Of a stretch of DNA of 64,000 nt, positions 1 to 8,716 are shown in pieces (positions within the stretch are counted from its first letter, which is position 1; each line of letters starts with the position of its first letter). The stretch is from Candidatus Thiodiazotropha sp. (ex Codakia rugifera) (lineage in GTDB: Bacteria; Pseudomonadota; Gammaproteobacteria; Chromatiales; Chromatiaceae). A program made the position numbers and the translations under genes. The stretch is taken from contig JAHXHN010000001.1 of the NCBI GenBank assembly GCA_025656675.1, forward strand, positions 463,501 to 527,500, given 5' to 3'. Under the pieces are notes generated by a model. That model worked only from the letters and a program-made list of their open reading frames with translations, was not told the DNA's origin and ran no database searches.

Positions 1-160
1 CCCTAAGCTGGATGCGCTGACAATAGCAGCCAGGCTACGCAGTGAGGGTGTGATCGTACGCCACTTCAAACAATCCAGAGTTGAGAACTATTTACGTATC
101 ACGGTTGGCACGCCTATACAGAATGAACGTCTCATAACGGCACTCAAGCAGATCATTTGA
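1..160 (+). CDS. hisC: Histidinol-phosphate aminotransferase, C-terminal end (partial)
   Basis: Only the last 52 codons lie in the window, read in the frame of the stop at 158-160. The peptide contains [20 protein letters not shown] followed by [16 protein letters not shown], the typical C-terminus of HisC, a PLP-dependent class II aminotransferase of histidine biosynthesis. The RITVG(T/S)xxQN segment is where family members contact the substrate phosphate through a conserved arginine. The stop is followed after 3 bp by the convergent stop of the kinase gene on the other strand. A paralogous aminotransferase cannot be excluded from so short a piece. Confidence 0.8.
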   Translation, partial: PKLDALTIAARLRSEGVIVRHFKQSRVENYLRITVGTPIQNERLITALKQII

Positions 161-163
161 GAT

Positions 164-1042
164 CTAGGTCTCCGCCAATAAACGGTCAATCATCGAAGTT
201 GCCTGTCCCAGATAGCCACTGCCAAACAGGTTCAGGTGATTCAGGATATGGTAGAGGTTATAGAGGGTCTTGCGGGTTGAGTAGCCTGGCGACAAGGGCC
301 AACCCTCCTGGTAGGCATCATAGAAGCGACGACTGAATCCACCAAAAAGCTCTGTCATAGCCAGATCCGCCTCCCGATCACCATAGTAGACAGCCGGATC
401 AAAAATGACCGGTTTGCCTTCCATATCGTAGGCCAGGTTCCCTCCCCACAGATCGCCATGTAGCAACGAAGGCTCAGGCTGGTGATCGATCAGCACATGA
501 AATTGTTCCAGTAACCGCTCTCCCTGACGTTGCAAACTGCCTCGATAGCCGTTGTCTTCAGCCAGTTGCAATTGAAACCCCAGGCGATGTTCCCGCCAAA
601 AGTCGACCCAATTATCTCGCTGTTGATTTGGTTGATGGGTAGAGCCAATGGTGTTATCTCGGTACCATCCGAAATTTGACTGGCAGGTACGATGCATAGC
701 AGCCAATTGCTGTCCTGCCAGTTCACTGTTGCCACGACCGGCATGGCCCATCTCGATATATTCAATGACCAGATAGGATTGCCCATTACTCAACCCAAAA
801 CAGAGCGGCTCTGGCACTCTCATCGTCTTCGTATCAGCTAGCTCTCGAAGTCCGTCGGATTCCGCATCGAACATATCCAGCAATGCAGCACCGTTAAGCT
901 TGACGAAATAGGTCCGCTCGCCATCCGTCAGACATACACCTGTATTGATACAGCCACCACCGACCCGCCTCGGTTCCAGAGAATTGAACGGCTCCCCCGT
1001 GGTCTCTGAAATATGCTGCGCAATAATTTGCCAATGGGTCAT
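164..1042 (-). CDS. Fructosamine kinase family protein (FN3K/YniA-like)
   Basis: The 292-residue protein has the aminoglycoside-phosphotransferase-like kinase fold of fructosamine-3-kinases and ribulosamine kinases (deglycation). Visible signatures are RRVGGGCINTG near the N-terminus (nucleotide loop), the catalytic loop LLHGDLWGGN with its Asp and Asn, and the metal-binding FDPAVYYGDREADLAM segment. The start was placed at the ATG at 1042, ten codons inside the longest frame, because a GAGGTG ribosome site lies directly upstream and the encoded start MTHWQIIAQ aligns with the family. Convergent with hisC. The physiological substrate in bacteria is usually unknown; a repair role on ribose-5-phosphate-derived adducts is family knowledge, not shown here. 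Confidence 0.88.
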   Translation of the reverse strand: MTHWQIIAQHISETTGEPFNSLEPRRVGGGCINTGVCLTDGERTYFVKLNGAALLDMFDAESDGLRELADTKTMRVPEPLCFGLSNGQSYLVIEYIEMGHAGRGNSELAGQQLAAMHRTCQSNFGWYRDNTIGSTHQPNQQRDNWVDFWREHRLGFQLQLAEDNGYRGSLQRQGERLLEQFHVLIDHQPEPSLLHGDLWGGNLAYDMEGKPVIFDPAVYYGDREADLAMTELFGGFSRRFYDAYQEGWPLSPGYSTRKTLYNLYHILNHLNLFGSGYLGQATSMIDRLLAET

Positions 1043-1283
1043 AAAAGCACCTCTTCCCCAGTCACCCGCCACAGTTCAGGCTAGCCATTATTGATAAGTC
1101 CACGCCACTTTTTTTCCACCAGGATTACATGATTCGATATCCAGTAAAAATCCAACTAATTTAGACGGGTAATAGCGTATAAAGGCATAGCTGATTGTCT
1201 CATTCATACCACAGTTTTCGTTAATGCCTGGCAGAACAGCGTTTTATTCGACGTAAGCGGTTACTGACACCCAATGCCATGTC

Positions 1284-1498
1284 TTATGCACACACCATTC
1301 TGTGCTGCATCACAACATCCCGGTTACAGGCTCCGTAACCACATTAGAAGAAAGCGATATACTATAAGTCATTGTTAAATTTACAATTTTGCAAACTGGC
1401 GTAAAACTAGTCAAATTAATAGGAATCCAGTAATCATAAGGCTTTAAGCTCGATAATCAAAAATTACCCACAAAGTTATCCACAGATGTTGTGGACAA
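1284..1498. promoter_or_regulatory. Cluster of DnaA-box-like sequences in the gap before priA
   Basis: The roughly 530-bp gap between the kinase and priA has no convincing gene. It carries TTATGCACA at 1284-1292 and TTATCCACA at 1476-1484, both matching TTATNCACA. It also has two one-mismatch sites: TTACCCACA at 1464-1472 and TTGTCCACA on the minus strand at 1490-1498. The last three sit within 35 bp, two of them inverted and 5 bp apart. An A/T-rich stretch at about 1370-1420 lies on the left. They could be DnaA-controlled promoter sites for priA, a DnaA-titration site, or part of an origin; the sequence alone does not decide. Confidence 0.5.
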
Positions 1499-1572
1499 AT
1501 AATATTCTCTGTACTCGTCAACCAGTTAGAGAAAATCACACCTCATTTAGGTGCTCATGATACAGTCACAAC

Positions 1573-3780
1573 ATGGCTTCGGACACCATCCTTCAGATTG
1601 CTCTCGCTGGCCCATTACGGACCCTTTTTGACTACCTTCCACCCAAGGATTGTTCACATCACCCGAGTCTAGGCTGTCGCTTTCAAATACCCTTCGGACG
1701 TAGCAGCCGAACCGGCATTCTCGTTGCCGTAAAGAGACAAAGCAACATCGCCACAAACCGCCTAAAACGAGCCCTGATACAACTCGATGCCATACCCCTC
1801 CTGGATGAATCTGACCTCCGCTTATTACACTGGGCAGCAGGCTATTACCAACACCCGCTGGGTGATGTCATCTTCCATGCCTTGCCAGGGAATCTGAGGA
1901 AAGGCCGCCCCCTATCCATCATTAAACCTAATGGTCTGTGTTTGACTGCGACAGGTAAGCACGTCAGCCACGAAACACTTAGCCGCGCACCAAAACAGCT
2001 TGCCCTCATCCAGGCACTCTCTGAAGTCCCCGGTGGTGTGGAAAAATCGATCCTCCGGGAGCGCTATGGTATATCCCCTGCTGTCGTCAGGTCCCTGCTT
2101 GAAAAAGAGTGGATTGAGCCCTGCCAGGTTCAAGAGAGTCCTCACACGATTGAGACACCTGCAGACAAAATCACTCTCAATTCTGAACAACAAAATGCCG
2201 TTGATCAGGTATGCCAGCATCTTGGACAATTTAAACCCTTTCTGCTCCATGGTGTTACAGGCAGTGGTAAAACTGAGGTTTATCTACGCCTGCTGGAAGC
2301 CGTCGTAGCACGCCACCAACAAGCATTGGTACTGGTACCTGAAATAGGTCTTACCCCGCAGCTGCTACAACGTTTCAGAGAAACCATGGGATCAAGCGTG
2401 GTTGTATTGCACTCTGCCCTGTCAGATGGCGAGCGTGAACGCGTTTGGCAGGCTGTCCGTCAGTCGGAGAAGCCCATCCTGGTTGGAACCCGTTCTGCTG
2501 TTTTTACGCCCATGCCTAATCTTGGGCTGATAATTGTCGATGAGGAACACGACCTCTCCTACAAACAACAGGAGGGGTTTCGCTACTCTGCCAGAGACCT
2601 CTCTCTGGTAAGAGGACAACAGTATGACTGCCCTGTCATTCTTGGCTCTGCAACCCCCTCCCTCGAGTCGATACGGAATGCAGATGATGGACGCTATACC
2701 CAGTTGAGTCTGTCAAGACGGGTGGCAAACGCCCAAATGCCTCAGCTTCATCTACTGGATATCCGTAGTGTCCACCTTGATGGTGGACTCTCCCCTGCAC
2801 TCATCAAACAGCTTGGGCAGACACTGGCTTCAGGGGAACAGGCCTTACTGTTTCTGAATCGACGCGGTTACGCACCGATGCTCACCTGTCATGCCTGTGG
2901 TTGGTTGACTGACTGCCCACGTTGCGACGCGCGCATGACCCACCATCGACAACAACGCTTACTGTGGTGTCATCATTGCGGCCACCAGCGCCGGGTGCCG
3001 GACAGCTGTCCCGATTGCGGCAGCCCTGACCTGCGTCCTTTGGGACAGGGCACTGAGCGTATTGAAGAGTCTCTACTGCACTATTTTCCCAACACCCCCC
3101 TGGCTCGAATCGACCGGGACTCCACCAGTCGCAAAGGGAGCCTTGAAAAGCTATTGAATCAGGTCAAGTCCGGACAATTCCCGTTACTGCTCGGGACCCA
3201 GATGTTGGCTAAGGGTCACCATTTCCCCTCAGTCACTCTGGTCGCCATCCTGGATGTCGATCACGGTTTATTTGGCGCTGACTTTCGCGCCTCTGAACGT
3301 ATGGCGCAACTGATCCTGCAAGTGGCTGGCCGAGCCGGCAGAGCAGAGCGGCCCGGTAAGGTGTTGATACAGACACGTCACCCGGATCACCCGCTAATGC
3401 AGCTTCTGACAAGCAAGGGCTATGAAGCCTTTGCCAGCGAGGCACTTGAGGAGAGGAGAATGGCAACATTTCCGCCCTACTCTCACCAGGTATTACTCAG
3501 GGCGGAATCGACCAAAGCTTCAGATCCGGAGGCATTTCTCACCCAGGCAATAGAGATCGGCAGAGCATTACCCGGAGCCAATCGAGTTGATTTTTGGGGA
3601 CCTGTGCCAGCGCCCATGGAACGTAGAGCCGGAAAGACCCGGGCTCACCTGCTGATTCAATCGGCACAACGACAACCACTTCACCTTTGGCTGGCTGAAT
3701 GGATTCCTGAGATCACTCAATTACCGACTTCGCGCCGGGTACGCTGGTCAATCGACGTGGATCCGCAGGAGATGCTGTAG
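1573..3780 (+). CDS. priA: Primosomal protein N' (replication restart helicase PriA)
   Basis: PriA is a 3'-to-5' superfamily 2 helicase that recognises stalled forks and reloads the replisome. At 735 residues the length is typical. An N-terminal DNA-binding region is followed by the Walker A motif HGVTGSGKTEVY at about 226-237, the DEEH box at about 322-325 and GSATPSLESI (motif III). Zinc-binding cysteine pairs follow in CHACGWLTDCPRC and CHHCG...CPDCG at about 439-482. Then come the helicase motifs LGTQMLAKGHHFP and QVAGRAGRAERPGKV. The ATG at 1573 gives the expected N-terminus; the ribosome site is weak. The gap upstream carries a cluster of DnaA-box-like sites. Confidence 0.97.
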   Translation: MASDTILQIALAGPLRTLFDYLPPKDCSHHPSLGCRFQIPFGRSSRTGILVAVKRQSNIATNRLKRALIQLDAIPLLDESDLRLLHWAAGYYQHPLGDVIFHALPGNLRKGRPLSIIKPNGLCLTATGKHVSHETLSRAPKQLALIQALSEVPGGVEKSILRERYGISPAVVRSLLEKEWIEPCQVQESPHTIETPADKITLNSEQQNAVDQVCQHLGQFKPFLLHGVTGSGKTEVYLRLLEAVVARHQQALVLVPEIGLTPQLLQRFRETMGSSVVVLHSALSDGERERVWQAVRQSEKPILVGTRSAVFTPMPNLGLIIVDEEHDLSYKQQEGFRYSARDLSLVRGQQYDCPVILGSATPSLESIRNADDGRYTQLSLSRRVANAQMPQLHLLDIRSVHLDGGLSPALIKQLGQTLASGEQALLFLNRRGYAPMLTCHACGWLTDCPRCDARMTHHRQQRLLWCHHCGHQRRVPDSCPDCGSPDLRPLGQGTERIEESLLHYFPNTPLARIDRDSTSRKGSLEKLLNQVKSGQFPLLLGTQMLAKGHHFPSVTLVAILDVDHGLFGADFRASERMAQLILQVAGRAGRAERPGKVLIQTRHPDHPLMQLLTSKGYEAFASEALEERRMATFPPYSHQVLLRAESTKASDPEAFLTQAIEIGRALPGANRVDFWGPVPAPMERRAGKTRAHLLIQSAQRQPLHLWLAEWIPEITQLPTSRRVRWSIDVDPQEML

Positions 3781-3819
3781 ACTTACCAGGATAGGCTTTA
3801 GTTTGACTGCCTCCAGCCT

Positions 3820-5217
3820 CTATTGTGATATCACACTGTTTCCGGATAACACGTCAATCAACCCATCATCGTTCCTGTCGAAGTCGGTGTCGATGGACGA
3901 CATGAACAGAATCCATGCTGCTCCCTTATCGACTCCACCGCTATCATCAAGACTTGCGCCAACGGCGATATCGGTCAGATCATCGCCATCGAGGTCACCG
4001 ACACTGGTGATGGCACCACCAAACTGGTCACCGTCATCAAGACGGCCATCAAACTCACCCTCTGTATCGGAGATCTTTGAGGATGAAATAACCTCACCGT
4101 TACTTTCCAGAAAGAGGATCCAGATCGCACCCCGGTCATTGCCACCATCGTCACTCAGCTTTGCGCCAACGGCAAGGTCGCTGGTGCCATCGTCATTGAT
4201 GTCACCGACGTTGGCAATCGAACATCCGAACCGGTCCCTGTCATTCAATTGCCCATCGAAAGCCCCGCGGGTTTGAGAAATTCTTTCCATGGAATCGACC
4301 GTGCCATCACTGTTCAGAAACAGAATCCAAACAGCGCCCCGGTCGGTGCCCCCATCATCGTCTCCACTCGCCCCTACCGCGAGGTCGATAACGCCATCGC
4401 CATCAAGGTCACCGATTGCAGTAACGGCACTGCCGAAGTGATCGCCATTGTCCGGATCACGATCAAGGTTACCTTCGTCAGAGGATATTTTTTGCGACGA
4501 ATCCACTGTGCCGTCGGTGTTCATGAAGAGTATCCAGACGGCCCCCCGGTCGGTTCCACCATCATCGTCATTCGGCATACCGACTGCGAGATCCATGACG
4601 CCATCGTTATTCAGATCACCAATAGCCGCCAGCGCATGACCGAACTGATCATCAGAATCGAGATCCCCTGAAAATCCACCCGCATCATTTGAAATCTTCT
4701 GTTCCAATTGAACGGTGCCATCACCATTGAGAAACAGGATCCAGATCGCACCCCGGTCGGTTCCACCATCATCGTCCAGTGGTGTACCCACAGCAATATC
4801 TAAAAATCCATCACTGTTCAGATCACCCAGTGCGGTGACTGCACTACCGAACTGATCATCGTTATCCAGTTCACCACTAAACCCACCTTCGCTATCGGAT
4901 ATTTTTTGTTGGATATCCACCCGTCCATCATCGTCCATGAACAGGATCCATACAGCCCCCCGATTTTCTCCATTGTTATCATCGAAGGGTGCACCGACAG
5001 CAAGATCGGTTACACCGTCAACCTCCAGATCGCCGATATTGGCGATGGCGCTACCAAATTGGTCACCCACGTCAAGGTTGCCATCAAAATTACCGCTTGT
5101 GTCAGATATCTTTTGTTCTGAATCAACATCTGTTGAAAATGTTTGGGTACATCCTGAGACTACCGACAGTAGCCACAGAGCCATCACTAAACGGAAAAAG
5201 AATGGCGGACATTGCAT
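3820..5217 (-). CDS. FG-GAP repeat (integrin-alpha-like beta-propeller) lipoprotein
   Basis: The 465-residue product starts with a lipoprotein signal ending in LLSVVSGC, so it is probably lipidated and anchored to the outer membrane. The mature part is six tandem units of 69 residues, each with DQFGSA...GDL(D/N)xDG...DLAVGAP and RGAVWILF. These are FG-GAP motifs carrying calcium-binding DxDxDG loops, which fold as blades of a beta-propeller. It ends with another DxNxDG-type loop (DRNDDGLIDV). The ATG at 5217 was chosen because AGGTGA lies 8 nt upstream; an earlier ATG at 5244 lacks a ribosome site. Convergent with priA. Such proteins often mediate adhesion or surface interactions, which is inference here. 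Confidence 0.85.
   Translation of the reverse strand: MQCPPFFFRLVMALWLLSVVSGCTQTFSTDVDSEQKISDTSGNFDGNLDVGDQFGSAIANIGDLEVDGVTDLAVGAPFDDNNGENRGAVWILFMDDDGRVDIQQKISDSEGGFSGELDNDDQFGSAVTALGDLNSDGFLDIAVGTPLDDDGGTDRGAIWILFLNGDGTVQLEQKISNDAGGFSGDLDSDDQFGHALAAIGDLNNDGVMDLAVGMPNDDDGGTDRGAVWILFMNTDGTVDSSQKISSDEGNLDRDPDNGDHFGSAVTAIGDLDGDGVIDLAVGASGDDDGGTDRGAVWILFLNSDGTVDSMERISQTRGAFDGQLNDRDRFGCSIANVGDINDDGTSDLAVGAKLSDDGGNDRGAIWILFLESNGEVISSSKISDTEGEFDGRLDDGDQFGGAITSVGDLDGDDLTDIAVGASLDDSGGVDKGAAWILFMSSIDTDFDRNDDGLIDVLSGNSVISQ
3850..5100 (-). repeat. Six tandem 207-bp coding repeats (FG-GAP units)
   Basis: The lipoprotein gene consists of direct repeats with a 207-bp period. For example, the cgaactgatcatc segment recurs at 4641 and 4848. 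Units stay strongly similar at the DNA level, which suggests fairly recent internal duplication and possible copy-number variation. Limits of the array are approximate. Confidence 0.8.
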
Positions 5218-5589
5218 CTGTGTATCACCTAAAAATAGATCCATTATTCAGTAGTATATCCAGCCGTTGCGAGCTTGCCAGCGTAACTCATGTCAGACAC
5301 AAGATTGTCTCTAGTAAAGCACTGATGTCCTTATGTTAACAGTATAGATACCCTGTCGCCTGCAAACACAGGGTATGAATCTGCTTTCAACAAGTGCACC
5401 GATCGGCCATCACCAAGCTCAAACCCCTGCTGAATCCCCTTTGACGTGAACCCGTCTATTCATGTCCGCCACTTCTTTCACTGCATATTTACCCATTCAA
5501 TTGGACCTACTTTTACTCCTTACCAACCCGAACCCGGGTTGGTAATATCTGATACTATCGGTAATATTGAACGTCGAATTCATCACAAT
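5218..5589. other. Non-coding gap with two strong inverted repeats
   Basis: No convincing gene. The gap holds a perfect 9-bp inverted repeat, ATACCCTGT/ACAGGGTAT (5348-5356 and 5368-5376). It also holds a perfect 11-bp hairpin, TTACCAACCCG/CGGGTTGGTAA, with a 4-nt loop (5520-5545). The second lies 45 bp before the membrane-protein ATG at 5590 and is followed by a repeated GGTAATAT motif. Neither is followed by a T-run, so they look more like operator or RNA structure than intrinsic terminators. Confidence 0.45.
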
Positions 5590-5976
5590 ATGAACTTACA
5601 GAAAGCTGAACAGGCCATTGTCAATGCTATTTATGCGGCAGTGGCTTGGCTGATCCTCGATTTTGGCCTGCTGTTCCAACAGCATGGTGGCCAGACATTT
5701 TCCATTCTCGCCACTCATCCTGAGATGACGGCAGGAGCGATGATCACAATCGCCTGCATTGCAGGACTGATTTATAAATCCCGCTTAGCCGCCATAGTGC
5801 TTTTTCTGCTGTTATTGTTGCCAATGCTCATACGTACTGTGCAGGGTGTGTTTCCCGCTGCGATGATGATGGTCTTTTTTATTATTCTGCTCTATTTTTT
5901 CTTCACAGGCATTTTAGGCACCATCCGTTACCATCATCTGAAATCAATAGAACAAGATACAAACAAACAGAATTGA
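5590..5976 (+). CDS. Small polytopic membrane protein of unknown function
   Basis: Reading from the ATG at 5590 gives 128 residues with about four hydrophobic helices: AIYAAVAWLILDFGLLF, MITIACIAGLIY, LAAIVLFLLLLLPMLI and MMMVFFIILLYFFFTGIL. A polar tail follows. A GTG at 5446 would add 48 residues, but that extension is low-complexity and spans the 11-bp hairpin at 5520-5545, so I prefer the internal ATG. No family is recognised. It stands alone between divergent and convergent neighbours. The frame is open and the membrane topology coherent, so it is probably a real gene; the start is uncertain. Confidence 0.55.
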   Translation: MNLQKAEQAIVNAIYAAVAWLILDFGLLFQQHGGQTFSILATHPEMTAGAMITIACIAGLIYKSRLAAIVLFLLLLLPMLIRTVQGVFPAAMMMVFFIILLYFFFTGILGTIRYHHLKSIEQDTNKQN

Positions 5977-6048
5977 CAGTTCCATTGTGAGGTATCAGCG
6001 AAACCGGGCCACCAGTTCAATAGATTTAGTGAGATGGGGTACTGGTTA

Positions 6049-6672
6049 TCACCAGGGAGCGAATGAATTCATATAGGACATCGGGCGCCCGACATTCTCG
6101 TTCATACCTCTCACATCACGGCTCATCAATCCCGTGTTGACGGTCATTGCCTTCATCGATTGATTCATCTCTGAAATTGTATGTAGCAAGGGGGGTAATA
6201 TATCCAGTTTCGTAGAGATAGCCCCCATATCATCCTTCATGGTCAAAATTGACGCATCCATACTATGGATATGTGTCTGCATATCTCTTACCTCTGACGT
6301 CATGGATTCGACACTGAGGGTCAGCCTGGATATGTTCTCCGCCATCAATGCCAGATTACGTTCCATTTTGGGATCCACGTTGCGAGCCAGTTCGTGGACG
6401 TCAGCTGTCAGACTATAGATTAACCAGAAACCGGAGAGTCCCAGTATGCCAAACACAATAATCGCCGGGTAGACCATTCTCTCCCAGCGTTTTGCGCTCG
6501 CTTCGAAAGAAGTGATAAACGGATAGACAGTCTGTTCCCAGCGTTGAGCACTGGATTCGAATGTCTGTACGAAGCTGGCCAGTACACCTTCCAGATCTGC
6601 CATGCTATCCGATGTTGCCGGGTGGCCTGCTTGCTCAGAAGATGGGGGGTTCTCTCCGAGATCTTTGGTCAT
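6049..6672 (-). CDS. Single-pass membrane protein with coiled coil and duplicated RWE-VYP motif
   Basis: The 207-residue protein has a soluble N-terminal part with two copies of a motif: FESSAQRWEQTVYPFI and FEASAKRWERMVYPAI. A transmembrane helix follows (IIVFGILGLSGFWLIYSL). The long, Met/Ser-rich C-terminal region with heptad-like spacing (NISRLTLSVESMTSEVRDM and on) is probably a coiled coil. The ATG at 6672 has AGG upstream; an in-frame ATG at 6738 would add 22 residues without a clear ribosome site. No enzymatic motif is visible and I do not recognise the family. The layout resembles scaffold or MCP-like helical proteins without a signalling tip. Confidence 0.65.
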   Translation of the reverse strand: MTKDLGENPPSSEQAGHPATSDSMADLEGVLASFVQTFESSAQRWEQTVYPFITSFEASAKRWERMVYPAIIVFGILGLSGFWLIYSLTADVHELARNVDPKMERNLALMAENISRLTLSVESMTSEVRDMQTHIHSMDASILTMKDDMGAISTKLDILPPLLHTISEMNQSMKAMTVNTGLMSRDVRGMNENVGRPMSYMNSFAPW

Positions 6673-6957
6673 AACGCATACCTGGTTACGGTTGTTTCCC
6701 CTATAAATATAGAGTAAATAAAGCCCGGACACTGTCATCAGCTCACCAGGGGCACGAAATGGATCGAGACCAGGTCATTGATCCTATGCTGAGGTTTCTC
6801 ACACGGCATGATTCGAAAGGGGGTATCTGCTGGAAACCAAAAAGAGACAAAGGGGGGGACTTGTCTCGCTAGGGCTGTAATATTAGATTACGGACTTCCG
6901 CAGATTCATTTGTTTAAACGGTGCACAAGGGTTGGAATAAGTTACCGGTGAAGTCGA

Positions 6958-7494
6958 TCAAATAGCATTTAGTCGTAGCTCGAAAAACAGCTCTCCTGCA
7001 TCACCTGCGCTAGAATCGCAGACAAACCCACTCTTCTCCAGCACACGCTGCGACGTAATGTTGCCGCGCTCTACACCGCCCACTATCGACGCAATAGCCA
7101 CACCACGGCACCATCCGATGAATCCCTGGACAAGTTCTGTCGCTATACCCCTGCCCCATACCGTTTCCGAGAGCAAATAGCCTAGGCGAACAATATGGCC
7201 CAGTGCCTCATCATCACTCTCAAAAAGAATCATCATACCTATTGGTAATCGTGTAGATTGTTCTACTACGAGTAATGTAGCTCCCTCCTGATCGCGCTCA
7301 TTGATCCATGCAGCTGCACGTTCGCTCGTATAGCCGCCCTGCCAGCCTTCAGGCAGTGATTGTTCAACACTCGGCGTGAGCATCCCACTGACAACCTGTG
7401 CCAGTTCTTTTGGCCTCCAATCGCCTGCGGATAAGGAATGCCACTCTGCAACAAGTAGTCGCTTTGTCTCGAATCTGCAGGATTTGGTAATCAA
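6958..7494 (-). CDS. GNAT family N-acetyltransferase (RimJ/RimL-like)
   Basis: The 178-residue protein opens with FETKRLLVAEW, the usual beta1 start of RimJ/RimL-type acetyltransferases. It contains LGYLLSETVWGRGIATELVQ, in which GRGIATE is the acetyl-CoA pyrophosphate-binding loop. The NITSQRVLEKSGF segment is the conserved C-terminal motif. The start is a TTG at 7494 with GGGAG about 11 nt upstream; no suitable ATG exists nearby. The acceptor (protein N-terminus or a small molecule) cannot be told from sequence. Confidence 0.82.
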   Translation of the reverse strand: MITKSCRFETKRLLVAEWHSLSAGDWRPKELAQVVSGMLTPSVEQSLPEGWQGGYTSERAAAWINERDQEGATLLVVEQSTRLPIGMMILFESDDEALGHIVRLGYLLSETVWGRGIATELVQGFIGWCRGVAIASIVGGVERGNITSQRVLEKSGFVCDSSAGDAGELFFELRLNAI

Positions 7495-7556
7495 CGTCGA
7501 GCTACTCCCTGAACAATCGATATGAACCTGCCTTCCACTGTCCCATCATTTTCGAA

Positions 7557-8504
7557 CTAAAAACTATCTTGCTCGACCTCTTGAATGGCCAGACTGACAT
7601 GCCTGCCCAACTGATCATAGAAATTGGACCAGGCGGAGTAGGGAATAAGTGCACGCAGAACGAGCGGTTTCATTTCATAATCAGTCAATTCCTCCTCATA
7701 AAGCTTTGCTACTTCATTGTACAGGGACTGAAGATAGAGGCGGAACGTCTTCACGATATCGACACCCCCGGCTGGACCATGCCCAGGGACAAAATGCTTC
7801 ACCCCAAGACCCATTGCAACATCGCAAGCCGCAATATTCCCCTTGAATGTAGCATCATCCAATCGAGGTATACGCTTGTACAGCACGTTGTCACCAAGAA
7901 ACAGTACTGAATCCTGTACAACCTCTATCATTACATCTGTGTCACTGTGCGCTTTATCGGGAGCATGGAACCGAAAGGTTATTCCGCCGGCTTCCAATCG
8001 CGTTGTTTCCAATAGTGATACCGTTGGTATGACGGCACGTGTACCTTTGGTAAACCCCTCAGTGAGTTGTTCCATCTGAGTAACCCACTGCTCTGCAGCA
8101 CCGGCATGCGCTTCCAATATCATATTGGGATGCGCCATCAGCTCCACCTTCGGAAATGCCTCTACAACAGCTTGATTCCCCAGCCAATGATCACCATGTA
8201 TGTGCGTATTGATCACGTGCGTTATGGGTTTGTCCGTTATGGATTTGATCTGTTTAATTACCATTCTTCCAACTTGAACACTAGAACCTGGATCGATCAA
8301 AACCACACCGGAGCCTGTCACCACAAAGCCCGGATTGTTCATGAAACTTTGATTTTCGACAGATGGATTACCAAGGGGGCCATGAATGACATAGGTATGT
8401 GGCGCTATCTTGCCAACAGGGTAATCACGTACACTATTTTCTGCATAACTTGCATGTGTGGCAAACAAGAAAATAAGTAGACACAAAAAGTGGATATTCA
8501 TCAT
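7557..8504 (-). CDS. Secreted metallo-beta-lactamase-fold hydrolase (SoxH-like)
   Basis: A 315-residue protein with a Sec signal peptide (FLCLLIFLFATHASYA) and a metallo-beta-lactamase fold, so it acts in the periplasm. Metal ligands are visible in NTHIHGDHWLGN (HxHxDH), in the His of DKAHSDTD, in the Asp of FLGDNVL and in the His of VPGHGPAGG. The overall pattern resembles SoxH and the PQQ-linked metallohydrolases rather than glyoxalase II or true beta-lactamases. SoxH-type proteins occur with thiosulfate oxidation genes, but no sox genes are in this window. Adjacent ATGs at 8504 and 8501 share a GGAG site. The substrate is unknown. Confidence 0.82.
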   Translation of the reverse strand: MMNIHFLCLLIFLFATHASYAENSVRDYPVGKIAPHTYVIHGPLGNPSVENQSFMNNPGFVVTGSGVVLIDPGSSVQVGRMVIKQIKSITDKPITHVINTHIHGDHWLGNQAVVEAFPKVELMAHPNMILEAHAGAAEQWVTQMEQLTEGFTKGTRAVIPTVSLLETTRLEAGGITFRFHAPDKAHSDTDVMIEVVQDSVLFLGDNVLYKRIPRLDDATFKGNIAACDVAMGLGVKHFVPGHGPAGGVDIVKTFRLYLQSLYNEVAKLYEEELTDYEMKPLVLRALIPYSAWSNFYDQLGRHVSLAIQEVEQDSF

Positions 8505-8716
8505 GTTCTCCGATTCAAACGCTGGATAAGTTACCCTATTGTCCGGGTAGAATCAGGAATAGTGTTTTGATGACAATCTCATACCTGAGAAACTGATTAG
8601 GACCGTATGCTATGAGACTTCCAGTATAGTTCTCTTTCTGCCATTTTTTCTTAAAAAACAGTTAGGTCATGTTTCAGATATCTTAAAACCTGGAAATAGT
8701 AAATACGCATACATTA

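Noticed and set aside
3803-5339. Several long plus-strand frames opposite the FG-GAP gene
   Set aside because: They arise from the repetitive, biased antisense of the 207-bp repeats; they lack ribosome sites and coherent domains.
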